Counted from the stretch's first letter, positions 33,521 to 44,167 are shown. The stretch: 64,000 nucleotides of DNA from Micropterix aruncella (GCA_944548615.1 OX155972.1:24122132-24186131), one strand, 5' to 3'. The notes: generated by a model from the letters alone, not told the origin. Translations and numbers: made by a program.

Positions 33521-35130
33521 CAGGGTTGGCTTGATTTTCCCCAACCCGAAAAAACCCACTGGGTTAAATTGGGTAAAACCCACCTGAAAAAACCCGAGGG
33601 TTTTTGACGAATGTGGGTTTTTGAAAAAAATACTTGTTTATAATAATTAAATCAATGAACGGATATAGCATTTATATTATATTTTATCAAAAAGAAAAAA
33701 AAGGATGTATTTGTGACACACCCAGTCTGTTCCGTAATTTACTCCAGACCATTCCAAATGTTGAGAAGTCTTTTAATTGATGCAGAACTGGCCGGACAAG
33801 TGTAATGCCGACTACTTTTGGCATGATTTATAAGATGACTTATGGATAATATTCTTACGTGGATTGGCAGCAGAAGATGCAAACACACGGTAGAACACTC
33901 AACTTGATTTATTACAAAACTATTACAATACTCTTCAAGCGACAAAGACCCTTATACACACTTCAATATACTTTATTTAGTTCTAAAATCGTTTGCACTA
34001 CTACTCAATACTTTCGCGCCGAAACAGCGCCACTAGCGGTTGTTAGTGTTAACTCTTATCCTGTTGTGAAAATAAAGGGGATCTCCCCGACAACTGACAA
34101 AAACGATTTTCGGGGAAATTCCCTACATGGTAGTGTTACAACTTTATTCAGTAGTAAATAGATTTGGATTGGGAGAAAAAAATGCAATAAATGGTAATAC
34201 ATTTTTTTTTTTTTTTTTTTATTTATTTATTTGTATCAAAAATAATTATAAAACGCATAAAAATGGTCATACCAAGTAATGGTGCGAAGAAACAACGGCC
34301 TACATTCACATGACCATGCTCAGCGTATACCCAACTAGGCCAAATATAGCCTGTATCTGGGCATACGACTTACTTTCTGACTTAGGTGGAGAAGCCTAAC
34401 TGACGTAGGTACTCATATAGATACATAATATACACATACACACATACATATACATATATACACAAATATATAAATATAACGATCTAAATATACTATAGTA
34501 TTATTCTTTTGCATTATATTACAATATAGTACATTTTGTTTAATTTCTTATATCATATTATATAGTATAATAGTAAAGTTATGCAGAAATATATTATTAT
34601 TTTTTTAAGATATGACTTGCAGCAGTTCTTTCTCTGTCCTTGAACGACCTATGTCGTCAAGAAGCCATTTTTTAATATATTTTTTGAATAAAATGGTATT
34701 TTCTATTTCCTTTATTTTGTCATCAAGACGGTTGAATATTTTAGGTGCTATATAGTTGAATTGTCTTTGGGCAAATGAAGAATTAACTCGGGGAACGGCA
34801 TAATTCAGACCTGCAGATGCTCTTGTAGTTCGGTGTTGCTGGCTTCGTAGTCGTTTATCTGAGGTTCGATGGAAGAACATGAGTGACTGTTTCACAAACA
34901 GCTGGCGTATATCTAACACATTACCTTTGAATAGCATGTTGGAGTCATATCGTGGGGGCCTTCTATTGATTACCCTCAATAAAATAAAATTAAAATATAT
35001 TAATTTAAAATTCTCATTATCTCCGAAAAAACCCGAAATTCCCCAAAAAAGCCCGAAAATCCCCGAAAAAACCCGAAATAACCCAGAGGGCAGATATTTT
35101 TTGATAAAACCCGGGTTTTTGCCAACCCTG
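33521..35130. mobile_element. hAT element copy 1, containing a LINE insertion
   Basis: Ends CAGGGTTGGC / GCCAACCCTG with an exact 8-bp target duplication GTTTGTAC (33513-33520 and 35131-35138), the hAT signature. The subterminal regions are rich in AAACCC and GGGTTT. No transposase. It matches copy 2 (36553-37366) closely except for ~780 bp at 34198-34978, which is a later LINE. It sits inside the right terminal region of the piggyBac-like element, so it came after that element. Confidence 0.9.
34198..34978 (-). pseudogene. 5'-truncated LINE inserted in the hAT element
   Basis: Minus orientation. It ends at the left in a T20 run plus ATTTATTTATTT (poly-A type tail) and is cut at the 5' side near 34978. 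The frame to 34605 encodes RVINRRPPRYDSNML, TTRASAGLNYAVPRV, FAQRQFNYIAPKIFNRLDD and KKWLLDDIGRSR, an ORF2 C-terminal tail. The uninterrupted hAT copy 2 provides the empty site. Codons leading into this frame from 35237 belong to the hAT end, not to the LINE. Confidence 0.82.
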
Positions 35131-35458
35131 GTTTGTACCCCGCGAGTGTAGTCAAGGGTTAATTTCGGTTGTATGTTTATTCCATTTAATGATTGTTTCA
35201 TTTCAATAGAAATGGTATTTATCAGTCCAGGAATCACATTCCTGTCTTGCGTCTGCCATAAGTATTCATAGTTTTATTTAAAAGTAATTACTTTCCTGTT
35301 TAAGGAAAGTATTGTGGACGCACTTCTGTGTATCTGTCTGCGTGTATTCTCCAACGATAGCGCCGAAACGCTTTATCCGATTGAGCTGAAATTTGGCATA
35401 CAGGCATCATTTGGTCATGGCATAAGCTGAAAATATTGTGGATGAAATCCGTCCACTC

Positions 35459-35645
35459 TGGGTTGGCTCCCGACGAGGGGAACCCCTAAACGGTGCCGAT
35501 CAGAGACCCAAAATTTTGTATACGCATTCAATTATGATAGCCCCTTCCATGTTCCACCATGACATGGCTGACGAACCCTGGGTTGGCTCCCGATGAGGGA
35601 ACTCCTAAACGGTCAACAGCAGAGACCCAAAATTTTGTATACGAC
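35459..35645 (+). repeat. ~119-bp tandem repeat, about 1.6 units
   Basis: CTGGGTTGGCTCCCGA at 35459 recurs at 35578, and AGACCCAAAATTTTGTATAC recurs at the same spacing. The same units, more diverged and inverted, are at 22295-22500. Confidence 0.7.
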
Positions 35646-35790
35646 TTTCGATTTCGTTTTCGATATTTTTCAATTTCGATTTCGTTTTCGGTTTTGGTTT
35701 CGGTCTAGATTTCGATTTTTATTTCGATTTCAATTTCGATTTTGATTTCGAATTAATTATCATCATCATCGGGGGGGGGGGGGATAAAGT
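35646..35790. repeat. (TTTCGA)n-like microsatellite and G13 homopolymer
   Basis: Imperfect hexamer repeats of TTTCGA, TTTCGT and TTTCGG (about 35646-35755) are followed by ATCATCATCATC and thirteen G. Low complexity, no coding value. Confidence 0.85.
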
Positions 35791-35884
35791 GTGGCGCTAG
35801 GTTGGGGTCGTGGTAGGTGGTGGTGGTAGGATTAATGAAATTTATATTCAGATGAATTAAGTTTCTGGCTACTTGACAGGAAAG

Positions 35885-36544
35885 TATCAACCGTTTTTTT
35901 TACAATTCGAGTTTACGGTCCCTTTTCCCTGGTTATTTCTATTTGTATATCTTTCCGAAAGATTTTTTTGACGAGTAAAGCATGCTCGACCTTTTTATGA
36001 ATAGGGAGTATTTTAATAGTTCTGTGGTATTTCTCTTTTATTTTTCTTCAATCATTTTAGGGACTATTTAAAAAAAACGGATTTGCAGTTTATAGATTGA
36101 GTCTATATATAACGTATACGTGCAAGACAGTTAACCTAGTAATACAGTGCAACCTACAGTGCAACATACAGTGCAGAATAAGGTATTCTGAATTAACCAA
36201 AATAAGGTATTCTGCGTAAAATACAAACAACCATATTTAAAACTAAGAGAGCTTGAGAGGAAATAAAGAAAGAAAGAGAGTAACTGGTTAGTTCTTAGAA
36301 AGGTAATACTTTTTAAAGTGAGTCTTGAATGATTCCGAAGGCGTGTTTCGTATATTTGCTACGAGATCGATCGATAGTCTTGCACCATGGACACAAAAAG
36401 AGTAGGCGTAGAAATCAGTATTGCGGCGAGGAGTTTTGAGTAAATTGTCAGTGGCTGACCAAATTACGACTCATCGGAAACTTAATGGTTCGAAAAGCTC
36501 TTGGAGTACGATGGTGTTGATTGGGAGAGAACACGATAGAGAGC
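35885..36544. other. unassigned spacer
   Basis: Contains a triplicated CAGTGCAAC-like motif near 36145-36175 and a doubled AATAAGGTATTCTG near 36177-36218. No gene seen. Confidence 0.4.
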
Positions 36545-36552
36545 AAGCATAT

Positions 36553-37366
36553 CAGGGTTGGCTTGATTTTCCCATACCCGAAAAAACCCACTGGGTTAAA
36601 TTGGGTAAAACCCACCTGAAAAAATCCGAGGGTTTTTGACGAATGTGGGTTTTTAAAAAAATACTTGTTTATAATAATTAAATCAATGAACGGATATAGC
36701 ATTTATATTATATTTCATCAAAAATAAAAAAAGGATGTATTTGTGACAAACCGAGTCTGTTCCGTAATTTACTCCAGACCATTCCAAATGTTGAGAAGTC
36801 TTTCAATTGATGCAGAACTAGCCGGACAAGTGTAATGCCGACTACTTTTGGCATGACTTATAAGATGACTTATGGATAATATTGTTAATGATGATGCAAA
36901 AACACGGTAGAAGACTCAACTTGATTTATTACAAAACTATTACAATACTCTTCAAGCAAAAAAGACCCTTATACACACTTAAATATACACTATTTAGTTC
37001 TAAAATCGTTTGCACTACTACTAAATACTTTCGCGCCGAAACAGCGCCACTAGCGGTCGTTAGTGTTATCCTGTTGTGAAAATAAAGGGGATCCCCCGAC
37101 AACTGACAATAACGACTTTCTGGTGAATTCCCTTCATGGTAGTGTTACAACTTTATTCAGTAGTAAATAGATTTGGATTGGGAGAAAAAAATGCAATAAA
37201 ATGGTAATAAAATAAAATAAAATGTGAAATTAAAATATATTAATTTAAAATTCTCATTAACGAAAAAACCCGAAATTCAACAAAAAAGCCCAAAAATCCC
37301 CGAAAAACCCGAAGTAACTCTGTGGGCAGATATTTTTTGATAAAACCCGGGTTTTTGCCAACCCTG
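36553..37366. mobile_element. hAT element copy 2 (814 bp, uninterrupted)
   Basis: Ends CAGGGTTGGC / GCCAACCCTG with an exact 8-bp target duplication AAGCATAT (36545-36552 and 37367-37374). Closely similar to copy 1 over its full length, same orientation. Non-autonomous: no transposase frame. It supplies the pre-insertion state for the LINE in copy 1. Confidence 0.92.
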
Positions 37367-37595
37367 AAGCATATGGACATTTCTCCTTTGGCGTACTGGC
37401 AACCGCTGTGATCATACTTACGTAGTACGCACTACTCTTAACTCCTAATGAGGTTTATAAAAAGTCTAAAAAGGAAATATTGCACGATCACAATACGTTC
37501 ACATTTTCATCATTTTATTGATTATTATATTATTATGACCATCTTATTGTCTCTACGATTATCGATTGTATTTTGTATGTGTTAGGAAAATATTA

Positions 37596-38675
37596 TCTAT
37601 ACTAATAATGTAGCTAAAGAGTTTGTTTAAATTCGCTAATCTCTGGAACTACCAGTCGGATTTGAAAAAATCTTTTTGCATTTGATAGCCCAATTCTTGG
37701 GAAAGGCTACATCTTGGGGTGTCAACTACAACGGGCGAGCCCGTCACCACAGGACGTTTTAACGATTATTCGTTCAATCGCCCTGCAGTGAACGTAGAAG
37801 ACTTTGGACAGTACATTCTACGTCCAGCTACGTCACAACCCGTGAGAGTCCAACGCCTTACCGCGAGTGAGCCAGGAATAAACCCGGCGGGCTCGAGATA
37901 CTCGCGCCCTCACTTCCAATTGTGACCAGATTTCTCCGGTCTCTCGATTGGTTCCGAGTTCGAGGTCGCTTGCGCGGTCCTCTCCCTTACGAAGCGGTGA
38001 AACGGAATGCACCGAATCTGTCGCGGACCAAGGCGTCCTTTGCCCGACTCTGAACCGGGATCGGATGGCCAATGGTCATTTCAAGAGCAGTCGCCGTAAG
38101 GTAGACAACTACCCCCGCTCTATAGGAAACAATACAGTTTCCAGACTCCCCCCGATTGTTAGTCGGAGAGCACAATCGATTGGCTTGCACCGCTCGGTGC
38201 GCAGACCGTCCAGGAGCGCCAGAGGATTGTTCCCAGGGGAGACTGGTTGACCCAGTGTCCTACCCAGGCTCGCACCCCATGCGTGGAGGCCATCGGATGG
38301 GTGTTGACCCGTGAGTGTGACCGACCCTGAAACAGAATGGGTCTTCGTGGCCAACTCAGCAAGGGCCCATTAGCTCCCAAAAAGAAAGGCTACAGGCTAT
38401 TACATTACGTTGCGACATTAGGAGCCGAGCAAAAAAAACGCTAAGCAAAAACGAAGTATTAGCTCGGGGGCCGGGGGCGGCCGTTCGACGAGAACTGAGC
38501 ATTGCCGAGAAGAGCCGAACAGTGCATGCCTTATCTAGACCAGGTTGCGGCGATACTAATATAACACGAAAATATGACTTAAAATATTTTCTATGCCGAA
38601 GTAGTCCAAATTATTGATAAATAACCCGATTTCTTTTAAATTAAACGGTGGTTGAAAACCGCGGAGCACAGCTAG
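37596..38675 (+). mobile_element. non-autonomous Helitron split by R670 copy F
   Basis: Host A then TC at 37596-37597 (TCTATACTAAT), and at the 3' end CCGCGGAGCACAG-CTAG (38672-38675) followed by T. R670 copy F with its duplication (37711-38393) interrupts it, so the original Helitron was about 400 bp. A GC-rich block near 38460-38510 lies in its right part. Confidence 0.7.
37711..38383 (+). mobile_element. R670 copy F (full length, 10-bp target duplication)
   Basis: 673 bp from ATCTTGGGGTGTCAACTAC to CATTAGCTCCCAAAAA, flanked by GAAAGGCTAC on both sides (37701-37710 and 38384-38393). The A5 end could be a short poly-A tail. Almost identical to copy J (41670-42336), which lies inverted 3.3 kb away, so both are young. 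The 5' hairpin ACGGGC-GA-GCCCGT is intact. Confidence 0.9.
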
Positions 38676-40049
38676 TTTTCTATATCATGACAACTTAAGG
38701 CGACATTATACCTGGGAACAACCATATCTGAGGAATTTTAGTTTTATGAGTTTTTTGAAAAATATAAGCATTAATTTAAGAAACTTAAAAAAGTGAATCC
38801 CTCGATAAGGAACCAATTAAAATTTGGACTCAAAAAAGTTGCTCATTGCCTTGGCCATTAAGGCTTTAAACTGACTTCGAAAACTTTCAGGCGCGTTTAC
38901 TCCTACAATGTAAGCGGTGAGTGTGTTTTATTAAAATTTCATATTGACTGTTTAGTTTTCTAGGGCAGCACTTAGCCACATTTTTTTTAGGCCCTAAATT
39001 AATTACAATTAATTAAAACGTGCGAGCGCTCTGAGAGTTACGCTAAATATGCTCTGCCATTAACACCCTTATACCACCACTGCGTAAAGATGGTTATTCT
39101 GTCTAGCGCTGCGATTGACCGTTTAGTATGCGTCTGGTTCCCGGCGCTAGCGGACGTGGAATCTGCGCTTGACGCTTCGTCAACGCTGTATTTTTATTGG
39201 TCAAACCCAACAAAATTGACTCCGCCTATTTTTTCGCGTATCCGCCCATTTCGGATATTTTTCTGAGGTCTCATATCCCCTTAATTAATAATTCTCACGT
39301 CAAAATGTAGGTTAGTATTTTTTTACTATATCATGTCAAATAATTATCTGATTGACTTTGTGGTTTTAAGTATCTAATATGATTAGAATAAATTATATAG
39401 TGAGACTCTACTCTATAATCTAACAAAACATTATATGGAATCCGTAATATTTGGTTTTGTTCTTTGGATTTAATAATCAATTTATAGACATAATATCATG
39501 TATCCAAAGTAGTGTGTACTAATGGTTATACAACTATATATAAGGTTATAAAAACAATAAACTTCATTTGATTTTATTTGGTATTTCTTCATACTAAATT
39601 AGTACTTCATAATGGAAAGTTAAAATGAATTGTATGAAAACGCCGTTCTTTTGTTCATTGTTAGTTGCGAGCTATTCGAGTTGAACAAAAACAGGCACGT
39701 GTGTTTTTGCTGTCCTTATTTGTAAAACAGTTTACGCCCCCATATTGCACGTGTAAATTACATCATTGTTACTATCGCTGGCGTTATGTAGATACATTTC
39801 TCTAGAACGTTTCATCGAATTTTCCCTGAATTTAGTAAGTTTGTCCTAATAAGCTATAATATATGAAATACAGTCATACATACATATTATAGTGTTACGC
39901 CGAATGACGTTTTGGCCGAATACCAAATCGTACGCGGCATTCACAGATTAGCCGAATGTTCACAAACGAAGTCTGTGAAAACACATTGTTTGTGTATAGG
40001 AAGAGGAGGGTATTACCGTACAGCGGTTAATACCGTTCTTTGGTACCTA
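38676..40049. other. unassigned spacer
   Basis: About 1.4 kb of mostly AT-rich DNA with a GC-richer patch at 39040-39260. No recognisable gene, terminus or repeat copy. Confidence 0.4.
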
Positions 40050-40470
40050 ACAGTTCCGTGCAGCTTGGGCCTGATGACCTGTTTGTTACCTTGGGTCGTT
40101 TAACTTACGGTTCAGCGGTAGCCTCCTCGAAGAGCGACTAACCTGGACCGACTCCGTGAACACTACTAGCGGCTGTAAGCACAGTTAGGCTTACAGCCGC
40201 AAGCAGCCGACTATTTTAATACAAAAGGTAGAGGCCGCGCAAGCGACTTCGGTCCCGTAACCAGTCAGGAGGACGGATGCATCCTGAAGGTTAATTCCAG
40301 ACGGAGATATCCTGTTAAATCTAGCCAGGGAGCAAGGTGGCCTACTGGGTTACCTTTGCTGGAGGGTAGATTTGTATCGTCCCAAAGTCTTCTACGCTTA
40401 CCCCACGGGAGACAGAAATATCATTATCGTTTATAATTCCTAAGGTGACGGATTCGGCCGTCGCAGTCGA
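40050..40470 (-). repeat. R670 copy G (second subfamily), partial
   Basis: Inverted copy ending in TTCCGTGCAGCTTGGGCC, the 3' terminus of a second R670 subfamily. Landmarks GGTAGAGGCCGCGCAAGCGA and AAGTCTTCTACGCTTACC are present; the central third is deleted. It contains a perfect 12-bp hairpin at 40169-40200. Confidence 0.75.
40169..40200. repeat. perfect 12-bp inverted repeat, 8-nt loop
   Basis: GCGGCTGTAAGC (40169-40180) and GCTTACAGCCGC (40189-40200) are exact complements around ACAGTTAG. It lies inside R670 copy G, at the place where its central part is deleted. Confidence 0.9.
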
Positions 40471-40529
40471 CATCTCCAAATGTAAGCCCAGTCGTGGACA
40501 GGTGGGATAGGATGTTACAATTGACTGTG

Positions 40530-40998
40530 ACTTTGCGCATCGTGAGCCGTTAGGCAATCGAATGTGCACTACGGCGGATAACCGTGGAAGTCTGGAGACG
40601 TATGTTTCCTGAGAAGCGGGAGGTAGCTGTTGATCTAGCGTCACTTATCCACCCGATCCTGAATGAGCTTGACGGGCAAAGGACGCCTCGGTCCGCGATA
40701 AATTCAATCTTAATAACCGCTTGTATCAGGTAGAGGCCGCGCAGGCGATCTCGAATCCGTGACAAGACCGAAGGATGGAGAAATCGGGACAAATCTGTAA
40801 GGGCGTGAGGTTGGCCTGCTGGGTTCACTTTTAAGTACCCCGCGGTAAGGCGTCGGCTTCTTACAGGCATGTTGGCGGAGCTAGACTGTGCAATTTGTTG
40901 TCCCTAAGTCTCTGTGTAATCATCTCACGGCTGAAAGAACGATCGATATCGTTATAACAGTCTGAGGTGTCGGGTTGCAGACGACAGCTCCAAAGTGT
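40530..40998 (-). repeat. R670 copy H (second subfamily), 5' two thirds
   Basis: Inverted copy starting at TTTGCGCATCGTGAGCC and ending in the 5'-terminal block GTGTCGGGTTGCAGACGACAGC. Diverged: the terminal hairpin is destroyed. Same orientation as G, I, J and K, forming a head-to-tail cluster. Confidence 0.75.
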
Positions 40999-41049
40999 CA
41001 TACTTAGGTACAATAATATTTGTGCGAATCTCATGATTCATTTGGTGGT

Positions 41050-41669
41050 CAACGGTTTCGTGCATCTTGGGCCACTAGATCCATTTTGTTCTCGGATCGG
41101 CTCAACTCACGATTCAGCTGCTATTCAGAAGCCTCCTCGAATGGAAGTCTACCCCGGGTAAGACCCCCGTATCTCAGGCCTCAGAGCTGGAGGACTGGTT
41201 TCTCCCGGCGGGATTGCATCCCGGCGCCACTGAACGGTATGCGCACCGGTCGGCGAAGCCAATCGGTTGTGCATTCTGACTAATTGCTGAAGGGGTCTAG
41301 AGACTATGGAAATACACTGTTTCCTAAGCAGCGGGGGTGGATCTGTTGTCATGCCACTCTTGAAATGACCTTGGGCCACTCGATTCCTTGTGGCACTACG
41401 GGCAAAGAACGCCCAGGTCCGCGATAAATTCGAACTGAATTACCGCTGTAATACAACAGGTAGAGGTCGCGTAAGCAACTTCGGACCCGTAACCAGTCGG
41501 GAGGACGGAGGTATCCTGAAGGTTAATTCCAGACGGAAATATCGTGCCAAAACTGGTAGTCAGGGGGTGAGGCTAACCGCTGAGTACCTTTCCCGGTGCC
41601 TCGCCGTAAGGCGTTGGCCTCTGACGGGCAGGTGGCGGAGCTTGACGGTGGTTTGTATTGTCCTTAGTC
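41050..41669 (-). repeat. R670 copy I (second subfamily), interrupted by copy J
   Basis: Inverted copy from the 3' end (GGTTTCGTGCATCTTGGGCC) to TTGTCCTTAGTC, then broken by copy J. Its 5' end resumes at 42348-42433 (TTCTGCGCTCACCTCACGGG ... GTAGTTGACAAC). The join across J restores the family consensus, showing that J came later. Confidence 0.8.
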
Positions 41670-42336
41670 CTTTTGGGAGCTAATGGGCCCTTGCTGAGTT
41701 GGCCACGAAGACCCATTCTGTTTCAGGGTCGGCCACACTCACGGGTCAACACCCATCCGATGGCCTCCACGCATGGGGTGCGAGCCTGGGTAGGACACTG
41801 GGTCAACCAGTCTCCCCTGGGAATCAATCCTCTGGCGCTCCTGGACGGTCTGCGCACCGAGCGGCGCAAGCCAATCGATTGTGCTCTCCGACTAACAATC
41901 GGGGGAGTCTGGAAACTGTATTGTTTCCTATAGAGGGTAGTTGTCTACCTTACGGCGACTGCTCTTGAAATGACCATTGGCCATCCGATCCCGGTTCAGA
42001 GTCGGGCAAAGGACGCCTTGGTCCGCGACAGATTCGGTGCACTCCGTTTCACCGCTTCGTAAGGGAGAGGACCGCGCAAGCGACCTCGAACTCGGAACCA
42101 ATCGAAAGACCGGAGAAATCTGGTCACAATTGGTAGTTAGGGCGCGAGTGCCGCCCGCCAGGTAACATACCTGGCTACTCGCGGTAAGGCGTTGGTCTCT
42201 AACGGGTTGTGGCGTAGCTAGACGTCGGATTTGTTATGTCCAAAGTCTTCTACGCTCACTGCACGGTCGATAGAACGATGAATCGTTAAAACGTCCTGCG
42301 GCGACGGGTTCGCCCGTTGTGGTTGACATCTCAATA
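41670..42336 (-). mobile_element. R670 copy J (full length, nested in copy I, 11-bp target duplication)
   Basis: 667 bp between exact copies of TGTCCTTAGTC (41659-41669 and 42337-42347), inside copy I and in the same orientation. Nearly identical to copy F (37711-38383) but inverted relative to it. The nesting gives a clean empty site and therefore precise element borders. Confidence 0.9.
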
Positions 42337-42347
42337 TGTCCTTAGTC

Positions 42348-42530
42348 TTCTGCGCTCACCTCACGGGAGACAGAACGATACATTTCGTTAAAACTTCCTG
42401 AGGCGACGGGTTCGCCCGGTGTAGTTGACAACTTTAGTTGTTTGATTCTCATCCCATGGCTGAAATAACGATCTATATCGTTATACCAGCCTGAGGTGAC
42501 GGGTTCGCCCGTTGTAGTCGACACCGCCCT
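42348..42530 (-). repeat. R670 5' ends: remainder of copy I and copy K
   Basis: Two further 5'-terminal blocks in a row. The first (42348-42433) completes copy I. The second (42436-42530, ATAACGATCTATATCGTTATACC then GACGGGTTCGCCCGTTGTAG) belongs to another copy whose remainder is not evident. Together with J, three 5' ends lie within 230 bp. Confidence 0.75.
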
Positions 42531-43539
42531 ACTGTACGATATAACGGTTTATTAAACAATAAATGCGATCTCTTCGCTTGGTAATTTACCGGTGCGAAAA
42601 ATTCACCTTGCTGTGTCTGACTATCGAAAGCCTTCTCAAAGCCAACGACGCACATGTAAACTGTTGGGAATATATTTACATCTCTGTACCAGAACCTTAA
42701 AGCTAAATAGCTCTTCTCCGAGAGCCTAATTTAAAGTTGAAAGACCTAAAATAAGTTATCAGTAACAGATTTAGTTTCCATTGTTGAGTATCCGTCCGCT
42801 TCTTCGGGTTTTTTTAAGTTTTGCTAATAATGCTCGATAAAGTCAGTCCGAATCGCGTCGGACTTTTTATTTCTTAAAACTTTCCGAGCGACTCTCATGT
42901 ACAATTTCGTCTTCTTACATAACTATCCGTAGGCCAAGCGTCCCAAGCATCAGTGACAACATGATTAAAGAAGGGTGTCAAAGATTATTTGGCACGATAT
43001 CCACATAATCTGGCTAGTCTAATTTTGAGATCGCAAAAATAAATGGCCGCGCAAAATATTTCGTCGGAATTCGCTGACTTGTCAGTTGGAGGATACGACG
43101 AAATTCTTCTACAAAATATACATGTCTAATGAGTTGGATTACATATTTCTAGCACTAACACTTCTTCTTCAATATACTGACATCAGTCATACAGGACATC
43201 GACCTAACGCATCCTTGTGAAAATGCGAGGAGTTGACGAAAACGGTATAATAATATTACCATAAACTTTCAAAATTACAAAGTTTACCAACCCTATAATA
43301 AAAATATTTTAATAACCTATTTTTAAATATTTTGATATTTAATTTTTGAATAATATAAATTATATTTTGTTTTAGTTCTAATTTCAGTTTAGTAAGAAAT
43401 CGAGCACTTTCCACCCCGATATAGACGCGTTATGTTTAGTGGAACGGTTAAATCCGAAATAAGCATTATAAATATACGATATTATTATATAAAGTGAATG
43501 AATGGACTTATAATACGTCTTAATAATTCTATACCTGCA
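42531..43539. other. unassigned spacer
   Basis: About 1 kb. No gene or element terminus recognised. Confidence 0.4.
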
Positions 43540-44167
43540 ACATCATAATTTCAAAGGACAATTCAATACAGAAGCATATCATTTTATAACAGGTTACCAG
43601 AGGAATTAAAAGATATACAAACATATGCACTATTTAAAAAACTTACCAAGGAATTTTTATTGCAAAAATGTCTATATGGCACGGACTTTTAAAATTTTAT
43701 ATTCACAATTGACTACTTTTTTATTTTTTTTATTTTTTTTTGTAACTTCAATTTTAATGCTTTTCTGAACACTTTATTTTATAGACAATTTACTTACTGA
43801 TTATGTAACATGATTTAGGCATTATTGCTTGTATTTTTATATTTTTACTCTGACTATTATTTGATTCTTTCCAAATTGGACTCCTTGATTATTATTATTA
43901 TTATTGATTTATTTATTTGCGAGATCATTCAATGGATTTGGTATTTCTATTTTTGATATTTCTTAATGCTCTTTTTTATATTTAGACAATGTAATGGTTG
44001 ATTTTGTATAGTTTATTGACTTTCAGATTTCTAACGTGATTTAATTTTATTTTTGCCAGATATATGATATGTTTAAAATATGAATATTATAAAAAATGTA
44101 TTTATTAATTGTAAGTTTTATACCCTCGCCCGGTTTTTTGGAGAAATAAACTTTGAACTTTGAACTT
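43540..44167 (+). pseudogene. LINE ORF2 tail and 3' untranslated region
   Basis: The plus strand encodes RTIQYRSISFYNRLPEELKD and LFKKLTKEFLLQKCLYGTDF then stop (about 43545-43690), the last residues of a LINE ORF2. The following AT-rich untranslated stretch ends GAAATAAACTTTGAACTTTGAACTT, a polyadenylation-like signal plus a duplicated terminal octamer, typical of a LINE 3' end. Confidence 0.65.

Larger units (their letters stand above)
31923..35158. mobile_element. piggyBac-like element carrying host protease sequence
   Basis: Flanked by TTAA on both sides (31919-31922 and 35159-35162) with perfect 19-bp terminal inverted repeats, CCCTTGACTACACTCGCGG (31923-31941; complement at 35140-35158). 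The right end also holds a GGGGTAC...GTACCCC inner palindrome, now split by a hAT insertion. TTAA targets and CCC...GGG ends are diagnostic of piggyBac-type elements. I see no piggyBac transposase. Instead the interior holds a scrambled clip-domain serine protease fragment (32493-33252). Without the 1.6-kb hAT insert the element would be ~1.62 kb. Confidence 0.8.
35288..35884. mobile_element. MITE-like element with TACTTTCCTGT ends and internal tandem repeats
   Basis: TACTTTCCTGT near 35290 is matched by ACAGGAAAGTA near 35877, giving a ~595-bp unit. Inside are two units of a ~119-bp repeat (starting about 35459 and 35578), a (TTTCGA/TTTCGT)n tract, ATCATCATCATC and a G13 run. The target duplication is not clear, so the superfamily is open. 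Confidence 0.5.

Noticed and set aside
34605..35237. A single 210-codon protein
   Set aside because: The first third is hAT terminal DNA and the rest a LINE tail; the continuous frame is accidental.
40050..42530. CRISPR-like array of spaced repeats
   Set aside because: The repeated blocks are 5' and 3' ends of ~670-bp elements, irregularly spaced and nested, in eukaryotic DNA.
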